This document shows positions 1 through 8,347 of a stretch of DNA of 64,000 nucleotides, in pieces. Origin of the DNA: an uncultured Oscillospiraceae bacterium. Lineage in GTDB: Bacteria; Bacillota; Clostridia; Oscillospirales; Oscillospiraceae. The stretch's first letter is position 1, and each line of letters begins with the position of its first letter. Position numbers and translations under genes: made by a program. The notes under the pieces were generated by a model, which worked only from the letters and a program-made list of their open reading frames with translations, was not told the DNA's origin and did not search any database. The stretch spans positions 1 to 64,000 of the forward strand of contig CANRIF010000002.1 of NCBI GenBank assembly GCA_947630645.1, given 5' to 3'.

Positions 1-192
1 GGCATAGCATGAGGAGCGTGCTGCATGAGATCATCGGAAGATGATGTGCTATGAAGGAGGTGGTTTTTACATTAATACCCACAAAAAACAAGTATTGCAG
101 TAGGAGGTGGTAAACAACTCACAATTAACTTTTTTTACAGTTTCTTATGCCCCTTGCGGTATGAATCATATTTATGGAAAGGAGATTTTACC

Positions 193-417
193 ATGAAAAA
201 ATTTTTATCATTCCTGTTTACTTTCATCATGATTTTTTCTTTCGCAACTGTAAGTGCTTCGGCATCTGGCATTGAAGCACAGGATATGGATTGCTATGCT
301 GCCGATGGAGTCTCCGTATCTGTCACCGATGCCACGGAACCTGTTGATGTTTCTGCCTGTGTTGCCAGCAGTGTTGGGAGCACTGTTCCTCCTGTTCTAT
401 CTCATCACCCTTCCTGA
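193..417 (+). pseudogene. Secreted-protein stub (signal peptide plus short tail)
   Basis: A 74-residue reading frame starts at an ATG preceded by AAAGGAGATTTTACC, a good ribosome binding site. Residues 1 to about 24 form a clear Sec signal peptide: two lysines, a Phe/Leu/Ile-rich core, then SASAS. The remaining 50 residues match nothing I recognise. The frame ends where a different frame begins to read as a LysR-type regulator, so this is probably the 5' end of a secreted-protein gene fused by deletion to unrelated DNA. A genuine small secreted peptide is the alternative. Confidence 0.4.
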
Positions 418-763
418 TGACCCCTTGGCGAAGAAGGAACGTGTCACAGCGGAGGACCTGGCGGTGATGATAGGCGGCGGATCGCCTCCGGCCTTGAAAA
501 AGGTGCAGTAGCGGATCATCGCCGGGGGTAGCGTGAACTACTTTAACAGCGCCGACCATGAGACCACGCTGACCAACGTGGCGGCGGAAAAGGGCGTGTG
601 CCTCTCGCCGGGTTTTCTCAATGACCACAATCCCGAATTTGCCTGGACGCCCTTTGACTGCCGTGAGACCATCTCCTGCGTTCTCTGCACCCACCGGGAC
701 GACCAGCGCCCCATCGTCCGGGAGTTCGTGGCCCTACTGCGGGAGCATTATAATAAGTCTTAA
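395..763 (+). pseudogene. LysR-type regulator, C-terminal fragment with in-frame stop
   Basis: Read as one frame, this encodes the end of a LysR-type effector-binding domain. It contains DPLAKKERVTAEDLA, then, after a TAG at 509-511, GVCLSPGFLNDHNPEFAW and a final segment ending in FVALLREHY, which match the usual last part of that fold. There is no helix-turn-helix and no start codon of its own. The internal stop and the missing N-terminal two thirds make it a remnant. A hairpin terminator follows directly, as expected for a once-intact gene end. Confidence 0.6.
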
Positions 764-818
764 AACAGATAGCCCCCATGTGGTTTTCTTAGGAAACACA
801 CATGGAGGCTGTTTTTTA
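764..818 (+). terminator. Intrinsic terminator after the LysR remnant
   Basis: An imperfect stem pairs AGCCCCCATGTG with CACATGGAGGCT and is followed by GTTTTTTAAC. It lies just past the stop codon of the LysR fragment. Confidence 0.6.
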
Positions 819-847
819 ACTATTTCTCCCGCCGGAATCGGTGGCCT

Positions 848-1096
848 TCAGCTCATATTTTCTCCGTATTCCGTGACCGCTTTCAAATACACCTGCGGAT
901 CGCCGTTCAAAATCAAATCGGCATAGGCCAGCGGGTCATTGTAGATCAGGTAATCCAGTTCCGACCGCTGATACATGTTATCGGCCACTTCGTTCTCCAC
1001 GGCAGTACAGTCAATGGAGATCATGCTGCCATCATCATACCGCAGTTCTACGCAAGCAGTATCCATATTGAAATCACAGGAAATCAGGCGTTCCAT
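848..1096 (-). CDS. DUF6061-like small protein
   Basis: An 82-residue protein starting at an ATG preceded by ATGGAGGCAATACG. I chose this start over an upstream ATG 13 codons earlier because of the ribosome binding site and because it gives the usual family N-terminus, M-x-R-L-I-S-C-x-x-N-M-D. It has CVELRYDDGSM and a LIYNDPLAYADLIL segment typical of DUF6061 proteins from gut Firmicutes. No function is known for the family. It is small, acidic and without membrane segments, and sits among broken genes, so it may be mobile-element cargo. Confidence 0.65.
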   Translation of the reverse strand: MERLISCDFNMDTACVELRYDDGSMISIDCTAVENEVADNMYQRSELDYLIYNDPLAYADLILNGDPQVYLKAVTEYGENMS

Positions 1097-1159
1097 CGTA
1101 TTGCCTCCATATTTATTGATGTGGAAGTAAGGCAAGCGTGGGTCTTTGGTGTAGTCTCC

Positions 1160-1297
1160 TTAACTTTGGGAAACACCGTTTTCCCATTTTGATACGGCCT
1201 TATTGGTGACGCCCAGTTGTTCTGCCAGTTTTGTTTGTGTCAGACCTCTTTCTTTCCTTCGTTCAGCAATAAATGAACCTATTTTTCGTATGTCCAT
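1160..1297 (-). pseudogene. Truncated XRE-family helix-turn-helix regulator
   Basis: Starting from an ATG behind AGGAGGCTAAAC, 45 residues form most of an XRE DNA-binding domain: RRKERGLTQTKLAEQLGV followed by KAVSKWENGVS. The frame stops right after the recognition helix, where family members normally continue with a proline-rich turn, the fifth helix and usually a C-terminal domain. Either the gene was cut by a deletion or it makes a bare DNA-binding fragment. Its DUF6061 neighbour lies about 60 bases downstream on the same strand. Confidence 0.6.
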
Positions 1298-1659
1298 GTT
1301 TAGCCTCCTGATAATATCAAGTGTTATTGATAGCATTGATCTATCAAAACGAAGATTACCAAAACGCTTCTTCAAGGTCAATCCACTTATGATCGAACCA
1401 AAAAGATGACACTGCATGATCCATTTCTACCAGAGGTGGATGTCAGAATACGATCGCTTAACTGTTTGTCTGGGAGAGGAAATGCGTCTCACGGTTTGAG
1501 ATGCACCTCCGGGGCATGAAAAAAGGGCGTCCCGGATGTAACGCCCGTTCCTCTCTTCTGGGCTCCCACGCGGCACGCTTACCGCGCGAGGAAAAGGAGA
1601 AAGACCCTTGAATGCCCTTCCCAAATCATGATTTCTATGCGCCCAATGTGTCACGAATA
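1298..1659. other. Gene-free structured interval
   Basis: No convincing gene is visible. The interval holds two hairpins on the minus strand. One pairs GGGCGT with ACGCCC (1525-1546) and is followed by TTTTTTC, like an intrinsic terminator. The other pairs TGCATCTCA with TGAGACGCA (about 1480-1504). Something transcribed leftward therefore probably ends at about 1519. It does not match any structured RNA I can name. Confidence 0.4.
1519..1546 (-). terminator. Leftward intrinsic terminator
   Basis: A GGGCGT/ACGCCC stem with a 10-nt loop is followed on the minus strand by TTTTTTC. It would end transcripts coming from the short open frame at 1660-1818. Confidence 0.5.
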
Positions 1660-1818
1660 CTACCATCTGCTTTGATATATCTCATCCAGATTCAGAAGCG
1701 ATTCAAATAACGCCTCCTGCAATTCCTTTTTGGACTGGCTTTTTACATAAGCGCGTATCTCCGCAAGGCGTTCTTTTTGGCGCTTTTCTTCCTCGCGTTC
1801 AGCTTCTTTTACGGCCAT
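1660..1818 (-). CDS. Short lysine/glutamate-rich helical peptide, possible gene end
   Basis: A 52-residue open frame with the composition of a charged coiled-coil (MAVKEAEREEEKRQKERL at its start). There is no ribosome binding site at the ATG, and the frame stays open upstream for about 13 more codons, so it may be the C-terminal tail of a lost plasmid- or element-encoded protein rather than a gene. It lies between tRNA-Ala and a leftward terminator. I do not recognise a family. Confidence 0.25.
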   Translation of the reverse strand: MAVKEAEREEEKRQKERLAEIRAYVKSQSKKELQEALFESLLNLDEIYQSRW

Positions 1819-2043
1819 TTGGATATCCAGCGAAAGAAGACGCTTGCTTGCGCCATGGAGTTTTCCGATGAATCAGGCAAAAACGAAACGACGGAACAGG
1901 CAGCCGTGTAGATAGGTGACAGATGTTGCTGACAGATGTTGGCCTTTTTCCCCTGTTTTTTGCCTCCAAAACGCAAGACGGAGGAAAAAGCAAAAGTACT
2001 GGAAACGTAGTGTTTCCAGTACTTTCACCTGTGCCCCCGCAGT

Positions 2044-2119
<76 letters not shown>

Positions 2120-2223
2120 GTAGCACCCCGAATGTGGGGTTTTGGTGGGGAAACAGTGATTAAGTTGTCCGATGGTGGTGTTTCTTGCAAGCCCAAACAG
2201 GTGAGCAGAACATATTATGTGGG

Positions 2224-2245
2224 CTCCCAGCTGAGCTATACCCCC
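2224..2245 (-). repeat. 22-nt copy of the tRNA-Ala 5' end
   Basis: The first 22 nucleotides of tRNA-Ala(GGC), GGGGGTATAGCTCAGCTGG onward, recur exactly here, about 105 bp upstream of the intact gene on the same strand. The match ends within the D-arm. It begins about 18 nt downstream of a consensus-like promoter, so it looks like the start of the ancestral tRNA gene whose remainder was lost. Confidence 0.85.
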
Positions 2246-2262
2246 ATCTCGGAACGGCTTAC

Positions 2263-2291
2263 ATCATAACAGATTGCCGCCCGGTTGTCAA
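2263..2291 (-). promoter_or_regulatory. Promoter for the tRNA-Ala region
   Basis: The minus strand has TTGACA, a 17-nt spacer and TATGAT. The expected start lies about 10 nt before the tRNA-Ala 5' stub and about 140 nt before the intact tRNA. No other promoter is obvious in between, so the intact tRNA is probably expressed from here. Confidence 0.7.
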
Positions 2292-2320
2292 CGCTTTTTT
2301 GGCCGGCCCGGCAAAAAAAC

Positions 2321-2743
2321 TCACTCCATGGACCGGATCATATCGTCCAGCATCCGCTCCAGGAGCGCCAGCTCCTGGGGGGTATAGAGCTTTTGCAGCT
2401 GGGCCACGCTGTCGGCGATGAAGGGGTAATCCGTGTCGTAGTAGGAGAAGAACCGCTCCCCCACGGACACCCGGCACTCCCGCCGGTCGGCGTCGGAGGC
2501 GGAGCGCACGGCGTAGCCCTTGGCCTCCAGGTTGTTGATCTTATAGGTGGCGTTGGGCTGGGAGATGCCCAGGGTCTCGGCGAAGGCGCTGACGGTGGGC
2601 GTCCCCAAGAGGTAGATCACGTCCGCGGCGTAGGCCTCCGTGGCGCTCAAAGAGCCGTCCCGCTCCTTGACGCGGCTGAACAGGTCCCGGTAATTTTGCA
2701 GCCGAACCTTTTCGTACAGCTTTTTCAATTTCTGATAGAGCAT
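2321..2743 (-). CDS. MarR-family transcriptional regulator
   Basis: A 140-residue cytoplasmic winged-helix protein of usual MarR length. The DNA-binding part is seen as TPTVSAFAETLGISQPNATY followed by a wing with DADRRECRVSV, the usual D-x-R-...-V-x-(L/V) pattern. Flanking helices at both ends (LYQKLKKLYEKVR and ELALLERMLDDMI) would form the dimer. It diverges from the gene set at 2901-5880, with about 157 bp between the start codons, so repression of the exporter operon is likely. No ligand can be inferred. Confidence 0.85.
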   Translation of the reverse strand: MLYQKLKKLYEKVRLQNYRDLFSRVKERDGSLSATEAYAADVIYLLGTPTVSAFAETLGISQPNATYKINNLEAKGYAVRSASDADRRECRVSVGERFFSYYDTDYPFIADSVAQLQKLYTPQELALLERMLDDMIRSME

Positions 2744-2900
2744 ATCCGGCCTCCGCGTTTTTTCTTAGTTTATCCCAGGGCGCCGGGGTTTGTCAATGGC
2801 GGCGGGGCGCATATTTTTGCGGGGAGCGGGTGCAAAACAGGGGAAAAGGTGCTATAATGCTCATACACTGTACCAAGATCGGGAGGATAGGAGACAGACC

Positions 2901-3146
2901 ATGGTAGAATTGAGACTTACGGTGAGCGACGTGGACTACGATTCCGTCATCCAGGCCCTGGCGGGCCAGCTGGCGGGGCCGGCGCTGATGGCGGCCCGGG
3001 CCATGCCGGACAGCGCCAAGGAGGAGATGGTGGTGCGCTTCATCAACGCCAACGCCGCCGCCATCGCGGCCCAGATGCAGAGCGCCCTGCTCTCCAAGGG
3101 CGTGCGGGCCACCATTTCCGGCGCCCAGGCGGCCATCTGCCGCTGA
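2901..3146 (+). CDS. Small conserved-looking protein upstream of ABC exporter
   Basis: An 81-residue protein begins at an ATG behind GGGAGGATAGGAGACAGACC. It has no signal peptide or membrane span. It is alanine- and methionine-rich and predicted helical, with LTVSDVDYDSVIQALA at the start. I do not recognise a family. It is the first gene of a three-gene run with the ABC exporter and the DHH protein; a TATAAT hexamer lies about 40 bp before its start (2853-2858). Its position suggests a role linked to the exporter, but nothing in the sequence proves this. Confidence 0.6.
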   Translation: MVELRLTVSDVDYDSVIQALAGQLAGPALMAARAMPDSAKEEMVVRFINANAAAIAAQMQSALLSKGVRATISGAQAAICR

Positions 3147-3184
3147 AGCGGACACATATCAAGAAAGAGAGACACACGGACCCT

Positions 3185-4927
3185 ATGAAGGACTTTTCCA
3201 AGAGCCCCCTGCGGCTGTTCGCCAGCTACTATAAGCCCCATATGCGCCTGTTCCTGCTGGACATGGCCTGCGCGCTCATCGCCTGCCTGGCGGACCTGAT
3301 CTTCCCCTACGCCACCCGTTACAGCCTCAACGCCCTGCTGCCGGGGCGGCTGTTCGGGGCCTTTTTCGCCGTCATGGCCATCCTGGCGGCGGCCTACATC
3401 GTCAAGGCGTTCTGCAAGTTCGTCATCACCTACTTAGGTCACCTGATGGGCGTGCGGCTGGAGGCGGATATGCGGACCGACATCCTCACCCACATCCAGA
3501 CCCTGTCCTTCTCCTTTTTCGACCGCAACCGCACCGGCGTCCTCATGAGCCGGATCACCAACGACCTGTTCTCCATCACGGAACTTAGCCACCACGGGCC
3601 GGAGAACCTGATGACCAGCCTCGTCACCATCCTGGGCGCCTTCGTCATCCTGTGTACGATATGCTGGCCGCTGGCCTGCATCATCCTGGCGGTGGTGCCG
3701 CTGTTCGTCCTGTTCACGATCCACTGGAACGGCCGCATGGACGAGGCCAACGCGGAGGTGAAGAACACCCTGGGGGAGATCAACGCCTCTATCGAGTCGG
3801 GCATCTCCGGCATCCGCACCGCCAAGGCCTTCGCCAACGAGAACGCCGAGGCGGAGAAGTTCAAAAGCGCCAACGACCGGTTCAAAAACGCCAAGAAGAA
3901 CTGGTACAAGACCATGGGCATCTACCACTCCGGCATCGACTCCACCATGAGCCTGATGCAGGTGCTTACCATCACCGCGGGCGGGTTTTTCATCATGCGG
4001 GGCAAGATGGATTATGTCGACCTTATCACCTTCTCCCTCTACGTCTCCACCTTCACCCGCCCGGTGACCCAGCTGGCGGATTTCATCGAGACGTTCACCG
4101 ACGGCATGACCGGCTTCAAGCGTTTCCGCCAGATCATGAACACCCAGCCGGATATCGTCGACAAGCCTGACGCCGTAGAACTGCATGACGTGAAGGGCGA
4201 CGTGGAGTACAAGGACGTGTCCTTCTCCTACACCGACGGCGTGCCGGTGCTGGACCACGTCAGCTTCACCCTGCCCCACGGCAAATGTCTGGCCGTGGTT
4301 GGCCCCTCCGGCGGCGGCAAGACAACGTTATGTCAACTTCTCCCCCGCTTCTACGACGTGACCGGCGGGGCGGTGACCATCGACGGCATGGACGTGCGGG
4401 ACGTGACCCAGCAGAGCCTGCACCGGACCATCGGCATCATCCAGCAGGACGTGTTCGTGTTCGCCGACACCATCCGGGAGAACATCCGCTACGGCCGGCC
4501 GGACGCCACCGACGAGGAGATCATCGCCGCGGCGGTGCGGGCGGAGATCCACGAGGAGATCCTGGCCATGCCCGACGGGTACGACACCTTCGTTGGCGAG
4601 CGGGGCGTGATGCTCTCCGGCGGGCAGAAGCAGCGGCTGTCTATCGCCCGGGTCTTTTTGAAAAACCCGCCGGTGCTTATCCTGGACGAGGCCACCAGCG
4701 CCCTGGACAGCGTGACGGAGCAGCACATCCAGGCGTCTCTGGACAAGCTGGCGGAGGGCCGGACCAGCATCATCATCGCCCACCGGCTGTCCACTGTGAA
4801 GAACGCGGACCTGGTGGCGGTGGTGGAGGACGAGAAGATCGTGGAACTGGGCACCCGGGAGGAACTGCTGGCGAAAAACGGCGCCTTCGCCCGGCTGTGG
4901 AACGCCCAAAATCTGAGCCTGGCGTGA
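3185..4927 (+). CDS. ABC exporter half-transporter (fused membrane and ATPase domains)
   Basis: A 580-residue type IV ABC exporter subunit. The N-terminal half (about 1-310) holds six membrane spans. The ATPase half has Walker [10 protein letters not shown] near residue 373, signature LSGGQKQR near 478, Walker [13 protein letters not shown] near 497 and the switch histidine in IIAHRLS near 530. All catalytic motifs are intact, so it should work as a homodimer or pair with an unseen partner. Substrates of such lone exporters range from lipids to peptides and drugs. Divergence from a MarR regulator favours a toxic-compound role, as inference only. Its stop overlaps the next start by one base. 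Confidence 0.9.
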   Translation: MKDFSKSPLRLFASYYKPHMRLFLLDMACALIACLADLIFPYATRYSLNALLPGRLFGAFFAVMAILAAAYIVKAFCKFVITYLGHLMGVRLEADMRTDILTHIQTLSFSFFDRNRTGVLMSRITNDLFSITELSHHGPENLMTSLVTILGAFVILCTICWPLACIILAVVPLFVLFTIHWNGRMDEANAEVKNTLGEINASIESGISGIRTAKAFANENAEAEKFKSANDRFKNAKKNWYKTMGIYHSGIDSTMSLMQVLTITAGGFFIMRGKMDYVDLITFSLYVSTFTRPVTQLADFIETFTDGMTGFKRFRQIMNTQPDIVDKPDAVELHDVKGDVEYKDVSFSYTDGVPVLDHVSFTLPHGKCLAVVGPSGGGKTTLCQLLPRFYDVTGGAVTIDGMDVRDVTQQSLHRTIGIIQQDVFVFADTIRENIRYGRPDATDEEIIAAAVRAEIHEEILAMPDGYDTFVGERGVMLSGGQKQRLSIARVFLKNPPVLILDEATSALDSVTEQHIQASLDKLAEGRTSIIIAHRLSTVKNADLVAVVEDEKIVELGTREELLAKNGAFARLWNAQNLSLA

Positions 4928-5880
4928 TGGCGGCGGAGCGCATCGGCATCGACGGGGCCGCCGCGCTGCTGGCGGCGGCGGAGGACATGCTTATCGTCAC
5001 CCACGTCCGCCCGGACGGGGACACCGCGGGCAGCGGCTGCGCCCTGTGCCTGGGGCTGCGGTCCCTGGGCAGACGGGCCTACCTCGCCCCCAATCCGCCG
5101 TCCATGGCGCGGTACGAAAAATATATGCGCCCCTACTTCGCCCCGGAGGGGTTCGCGCCCCGGTTCATCGTCGCGGTGGACACCCCGGGGCCGGGCCAGT
5201 TCCCCCCGGGCCAGGAGGCTCTGGCGGGCCGCACGGACCTGGCCATCGACCACCACGGCACCAACAGCGGCTACGCCCGGCACACCTGTCTGGAGCCGGA
5301 CAGCGCCGCGGCGGGGGAGCTGGTGTACCTGATCCTGCGGGCCATGGGCGCGGCCCTCACCGCCGACATGGCCGAGGCCCTCTACACGGCCCTGGCCACA
5401 GACACGGGCTGCTTCCGCACCCCCGGCACCACCGCCCGGACCATGGCCATCGCCGCCGCCCTGCGCCAGACGGGCTTTGACGCCGCGGGCCTCACCCGCC
5501 GCCTCTTTGAGACGAAATCCGCCGCCCGGCTGCGGCTGGAGAGCGCGCTCTATGGCTCCATGCGCTTTCCCCGGCCGGGGGTGTGCGTCATGACGCTGCC
5601 CCTGGCGGACATCCTCCGCTGCGGGGCCGGGGAGGACGACATGGACAAGCTCTCCCTTCTCACCACAGTGCCGGAGGGAGTGACGGCGGGGCTGCTGCTG
5701 CGCCAGCTGCCCGGCGGAACGTGGAAGGTCAGCCTCCGCACCGGGGGCGTCCCCCACGCGGGGCAGGTGCTGCAGGCCCTGGGGGGCGGCGGCCACGCCG
5801 ACGCCGCCGGGGCGGTGGTCCCCGGCCCGCCGGAGGCCATCGAGGCGGCCGTCCTGGCGGCCCTGGAGGGCGCCCGCTGA
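4927..5880 (+). CDS. DHH/DHHA1 phosphoesterase, NrnA-like
   Basis: A 317-residue protein starting at the ATG that shares its A with the exporter stop (TGATG). The DHH catalytic domain is seen as THVRPDGDTAGS near residue 25, AVDTPG, IDHHGTN near 110 and ALATDTGCF. The DHHA1 substrate domain ends with GGGGHADAAGA. This is the arrangement of NrnA-type oligoribonuclease/pAp phosphatases, which degrade 2-5-nt RNA or release phosphate from pAp using manganese. NrnA usually sits beside rbfA and truB. Here it is translationally coupled to an ABC exporter, so it may be a paralogue with another substrate. Confidence 0.85.
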   Translation: MAAERIGIDGAAALLAAAEDMLIVTHVRPDGDTAGSGCALCLGLRSLGRRAYLAPNPPSMARYEKYMRPYFAPEGFAPRFIVAVDTPGPGQFPPGQEALAGRTDLAIDHHGTNSGYARHTCLEPDSAAAGELVYLILRAMGAALTADMAEALYTALATDTGCFRTPGTTARTMAIAAALRQTGFDAAGLTRRLFETKSAARLRLESALYGSMRFPRPGVCVMTLPLADILRCGAGEDDMDKLSLLTTVPEGVTAGLLLRQLPGGTWKVSLRTGGVPHAGQVLQALGGGGHADAAGAVVPGPPEAIEAAVLAALEGAR

Positions 5881-5990
5881 TTTCCAGCTGTGTGTCCACC
5901 GCTCATGGACACATGCCGAAAAATTTATGTTTATATTTTTATGTTTGTCCGTCTGCCAGAAAAATTTTCCAATATTTTGAAAAATAAAGC

Positions 5991-6019
5991 TTGACGTACT
6001 GGAAAAAGTGTGGTTATAT
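5991..6019 (+). promoter_or_regulatory. Strong promoter for a candidate small RNA
   Basis: TTGACG, a 17-nt spacer and TTATAT form a near-consensus vegetative promoter. No rightward coding gene follows. The next rightward signal is a terminator about 190 nt on. Confidence 0.7.
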
Positions 6020-6025
6020 ATATAC

Positions 6026-6216
6026 AAGGATCGTAAGACTCGGATCGGTCCGATGGAGCAGCCGCCGGCCACGCCCCTGTAATGGGCCTTTTGTGTAACT
6101 CCCCTTTCTCCTCTTGATGCTTTCTCATACAGGAAACTCCTTTCCGACCTCGAAGCACGCAGGGGTGTGGCTTTTATAAACGAAAAAAGAGAGCCTTTTT
6201 GGGCTCTCTTTTTTCG
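6026..6216 (+). ncRNA. Candidate independently transcribed small RNA, about 190 nt
   Basis: Between the promoter and a strong terminator lies a structured, non-coding stretch. A short hairpin TCGGA/TCCGA (6040-6053) is followed by a 12-bp stem pairing GCCACGCCCCTG (6068-6079) with CAGGGGTGTGGC (6160-6171), one wobble pair. The stem closes a large pyrimidine-rich loop that contains a GGAAA/TTTCC hairpin. The size would fit 6S RNA, but the long helix does not include the RNA ends and I cannot confirm any Rfam family. The rest of the 5881-6229 gap shows no gene. Confidence 0.5.
6181..6216. terminator. Bidirectional terminator between small RNA and anti-sigma gene
   Basis: AAAAAAGAGAGCC pairs with GGGCTCTCTTTTTT around a T5 loop. 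With T-runs on both sides, it can end the rightward small RNA and the leftward anti-sigma operon. Confidence 0.9.
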
Positions 6217-6229
6217 TTTTCTTTTTCCG

Positions 6230-7714
6230 TCAGTCGTCCCGGTCCCGCTCGTGGTCCAGCACCGCGCCGGACCCGGCGTCGATGGTGTACTCGTACTCGT
6301 ACCCGCCGGCGGCAAACTCGATCTCATATTCCAGCCGGCCGTCGTCGTAATCCTGCTCGCACTTCATCCGGGACGCCTGGGAGGCATCCACCCCCGCGTG
6401 GGCCAGGGCCGCGGTCTTGGCCGCGTCGGCGCCGATGTCGCCGGAGGAAGAGGAGGCCGTAGAGCCGCCGCTCTGGGCGGGCTGCTGGGCCGCGGGGACG
6501 TTGGGCGTCACGGGGACGGGCTCGGCCTCCTTCTGGGACGAGAGGATGGCCCCGGTGGCGGCGTCGATCTCATATTCGTACTCATAGCCGTCGGCGCGGA
6601 ACTCCACGTCCCAGCGCAGCGCGCCGTCGTCGTAGTCCTGTTTGGTCACCGCCGGCACGTCCTGCACCCCGGCGTGAGCCATGGCGATGGCCTCGGCGTC
6701 CGCCTGGGTGACGGCGGGGGTGCTGCCCTGGGGCAGGGCCGGACCGGGATTCATCGCCGACACGTTCGCCCCCTGGATCACCTCGCCGGTGTAGGCGTGT
6801 ACGCCGTAGTCGGTCTCCTGGCCGTTCACGATCAGTTCCACCTCATAATAGGGGGTGGCCTCGTCCAGCTCCGGGTCTACCTCGGCCCAGGAGTAATCGC
6901 CCTCGCCCAGGCCGGCGTAGGCCAGCGCCGCCTGCAGCGCCGCGTCCTTGCCGATGGGCATGGCGGGCGCGCCGGTGGTCAGCAGGTCCCGCAGCTCCTC
7001 CACGGATAGCCCCGCCAGGGCGTCGAAGGAGAGGGACCCGTTCACGGCCAGCACCCGCTCCACCAGATAGGCCTTGCCGGTGGAGATGTTGTTCTGCTTG
7101 GCCTGGTCGTCCAGGGCCTTGTTGGCGGTCACGCTCTGGCTCAACACCGCCGTCTGGTTGGAGGCGCCCTGCAGCACCCCGTCCACGGAGGCCACCAGCT
7201 CCTGCTGGAGCCGGGCGCCCCGGTCGGCGTCGCTGTCCTCCACGGAGATCAGGATGGCGCTGTCCAGGTCGTCCAGATAGCCGCTGCGGACCAGCGCGCC
7301 CACGATGGCGTTCACCGCCACGTCCAGCTTGGCGCCCTTCAGGTCGCTGCCGCCGCCCATGTCCGCCAGGACGGTCCGGCCCTCCTCGTTCAGGCCCGTG
7401 CAGGACAGGACCTTTTCGCTCTTGTTGACGGTCAGCTCGATGCTGGGGTTCACGTCCAGGCTGATGACCGACGCCACGGCGTAGGCCTGCTGGTAGAACA
7501 GCCCCCCGCCGCCCGCCACCAGCACCAGCGCCAGGCACGCGGCCACAAGACCCATATACCGGCGTTTGCGGCCGGAAGAAGCGGATGAAGTCTTTTTCAT
7601 TTCGATCACAGTTCCTTTCCCGTTCCCGCACCGGGAGAGGATCGCCTCCAGATCGTCGGGGGCGGCGTTCTCCACGGCCTGACGCAGCCGCTCGTTCAGC
7701 TCCCGTTCCGTCAT
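6230..7714 (-). CDS. Membrane anti-sigma factor, RsgI-like with PepSY domains
   Basis: A 494-residue single-pass protein. Residues 1-52 are a cytoplasmic part, about 54-73 a membrane helix, and the rest is outside. Just after the membrane comes SVISLDVNPSIEL, the hallmark of the RsgI-type juxtamembrane region. Three PepSY-like modules follow (about 255-325, 340-395 and 430-490), each with a helix rich in Ala and a strand pair such as YEYEYEIDAATGAIL. The start overlaps the sigma gene stop as ATGA, so the two are translationally coupled. The role is likely to hold the partner sigma factor at the membrane and release it on an external signal. Proteases and the signal are unknown. Confidence 0.8.
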   Translation of the reverse strand: MTERELNERLRQAVENAAPDDLEAILSRCGNGKGTVIEMKKTSSASSGRKRRYMGLVAACLALVLVAGGGGLFYQQAYAVASVISLDVNPSIELTVNKSEKVLSCTGLNEEGRTVLADMGGGSDLKGAKLDVAVNAIVGALVRSGYLDDLDSAILISVEDSDADRGARLQQELVASVDGVLQGASNQTAVLSQSVTANKALDDQAKQNNISTGKAYLVERVLAVNGSLSFDALAGLSVEELRDLLTTGAPAMPIGKDAALQAALAYAGLGEGDYSWAEVDPELDEATPYYEVELIVNGQETDYGVHAYTGEVIQGANVSAMNPGPALPQGSTPAVTQADAEAIAMAHAGVQDVPAVTKQDYDDGALRWDVEFRADGYEYEYEIDAATGAILSSQKEAEPVPVTPNVPAAQQPAQSGGSTASSSSGDIGADAAKTAALAHAGVDASQASRMKCEQDYDDGRLEYEIEFAAGGYEYEYTIDAGSGAVLDHERDRDD

Positions 7715-8274
7715 GTGGCGTCATCTCCTTCCAGCAGGACACGCAGTTTTTTCAGTGTGCGTTGGTACTTCGACAGGACCGTTGCAAGGGGCATATCCAT
7801 CAGTTCCGCGATCTGGCGGTGCTTCAAGCCGGACACGGCGTGCAGCAGCACGATCTGCCGCTCGTCGCCCCGCAAGGCGCCCAGGGCTCTTTGCAGCAGC
7901 GCCCGGTCCTCTGCCGGGACGGTCGCCCCGGCGGGAATGGCGTCCCACTCCTCGTCGGAGAGCGTCTGCTGCCGCCCGCGCCGGCGCAGGCGGGCCAAGG
8001 CCTTGTTTCGGGCGATGGTGAGCAGCCAGGCCATGGGCGAACCCTGGGGCCGGTAGCGCACGGCGGCCTCCCAGGCCTTGACGAAGGTGTCCTGGGCCGC
8101 GTCCTGGGCGTCGGCCGCGTTTTGCAGCAGGCCCAGCGCCGTGGCATATACCGCGGCACGGGTGCGGCTGTACAGCGCCGCCAGCGCCTGCCGGTCGCCC
8201 GCGCCCATCCGGAGCAGCAGCTCCTCCAGCTCGCCGCCGGCTGTCACGCCGGCGTTTTCCGTCTCTTGTGTCAT
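7711..8274 (-). CDS. ECF-type RNA polymerase sigma factor
   Basis: About 187 residues from the ATG that follows AGGAGAAAG; a GTG 12 codons upstream is a weaker start. Region 2 is visible as AADAQDAAQDTFVKAWEAA with AWLLTIARNKALARLRRR, and region 4 as LLHAVSGLKHRQIAELMDMP and TVLSKYQRTLKKLR. It has only these two regions, the ECF architecture. The coupled downstream gene is its presumed anti-sigma factor. Group ECF factors usually transcribe their own operon. A possible leftward promoter precedes it in the short gap to the kinase gene. Confidence 0.9.
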   Translation of the reverse strand: MTQETENAGVTAGGELEELLLRMGAGDRQALAALYSRTRAAVYATALGLLQNAADAQDAAQDTFVKAWEAAVRYRPQGSPMAWLLTIARNKALARLRRRGRQQTLSDEEWDAIPAGATVPAEDRALLQRALGALRGDERQIVLLHAVSGLKHRQIAELMDMPLATVLSKYQRTLKKLRVLLEGDDAT

Positions 8275-8347
8275 ACCGCCCTGCTTTCTCCTGTCGCATA
8301 AGTAACGCACGGGATAAGGATTTTATTGCAAGACTACAAAAAATTTT

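Noticed and set aside
1546-1600. T-box leader or RNase P RNA on the minus strand
   Set aside because: There is passing resemblance (CCGCGTGGG and a following terminator) but no complete T-box sequence, no Stem I and no downstream aminoacyl-tRNA or amino-acid gene; too short for RNase P RNA.
1427-1666. A 79-codon minus-strand frame
   Set aside because: No ribosome binding site, no recognisable domain, and it overlaps the terminator-like hairpins.
2224-2245. A second tRNA-Ala
   Set aside because: Only the first 22 nucleotides are present; there is no anticodon arm, T-arm or 3' end.
6026-6216. Firm call of 6S RNA
   Set aside because: Length and unit structure fit, but the long helix does not close the RNA ends and no conserved 6S sequence could be confirmed by eye.
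4489-6327. A 612-codon minus-strand frame over the exporter, DHH gene and small-RNA region
   Set aside because: Shadow frame with low-complexity Arg/Gly/Ala content; the plus-strand genes carry complete catalytic motifs.
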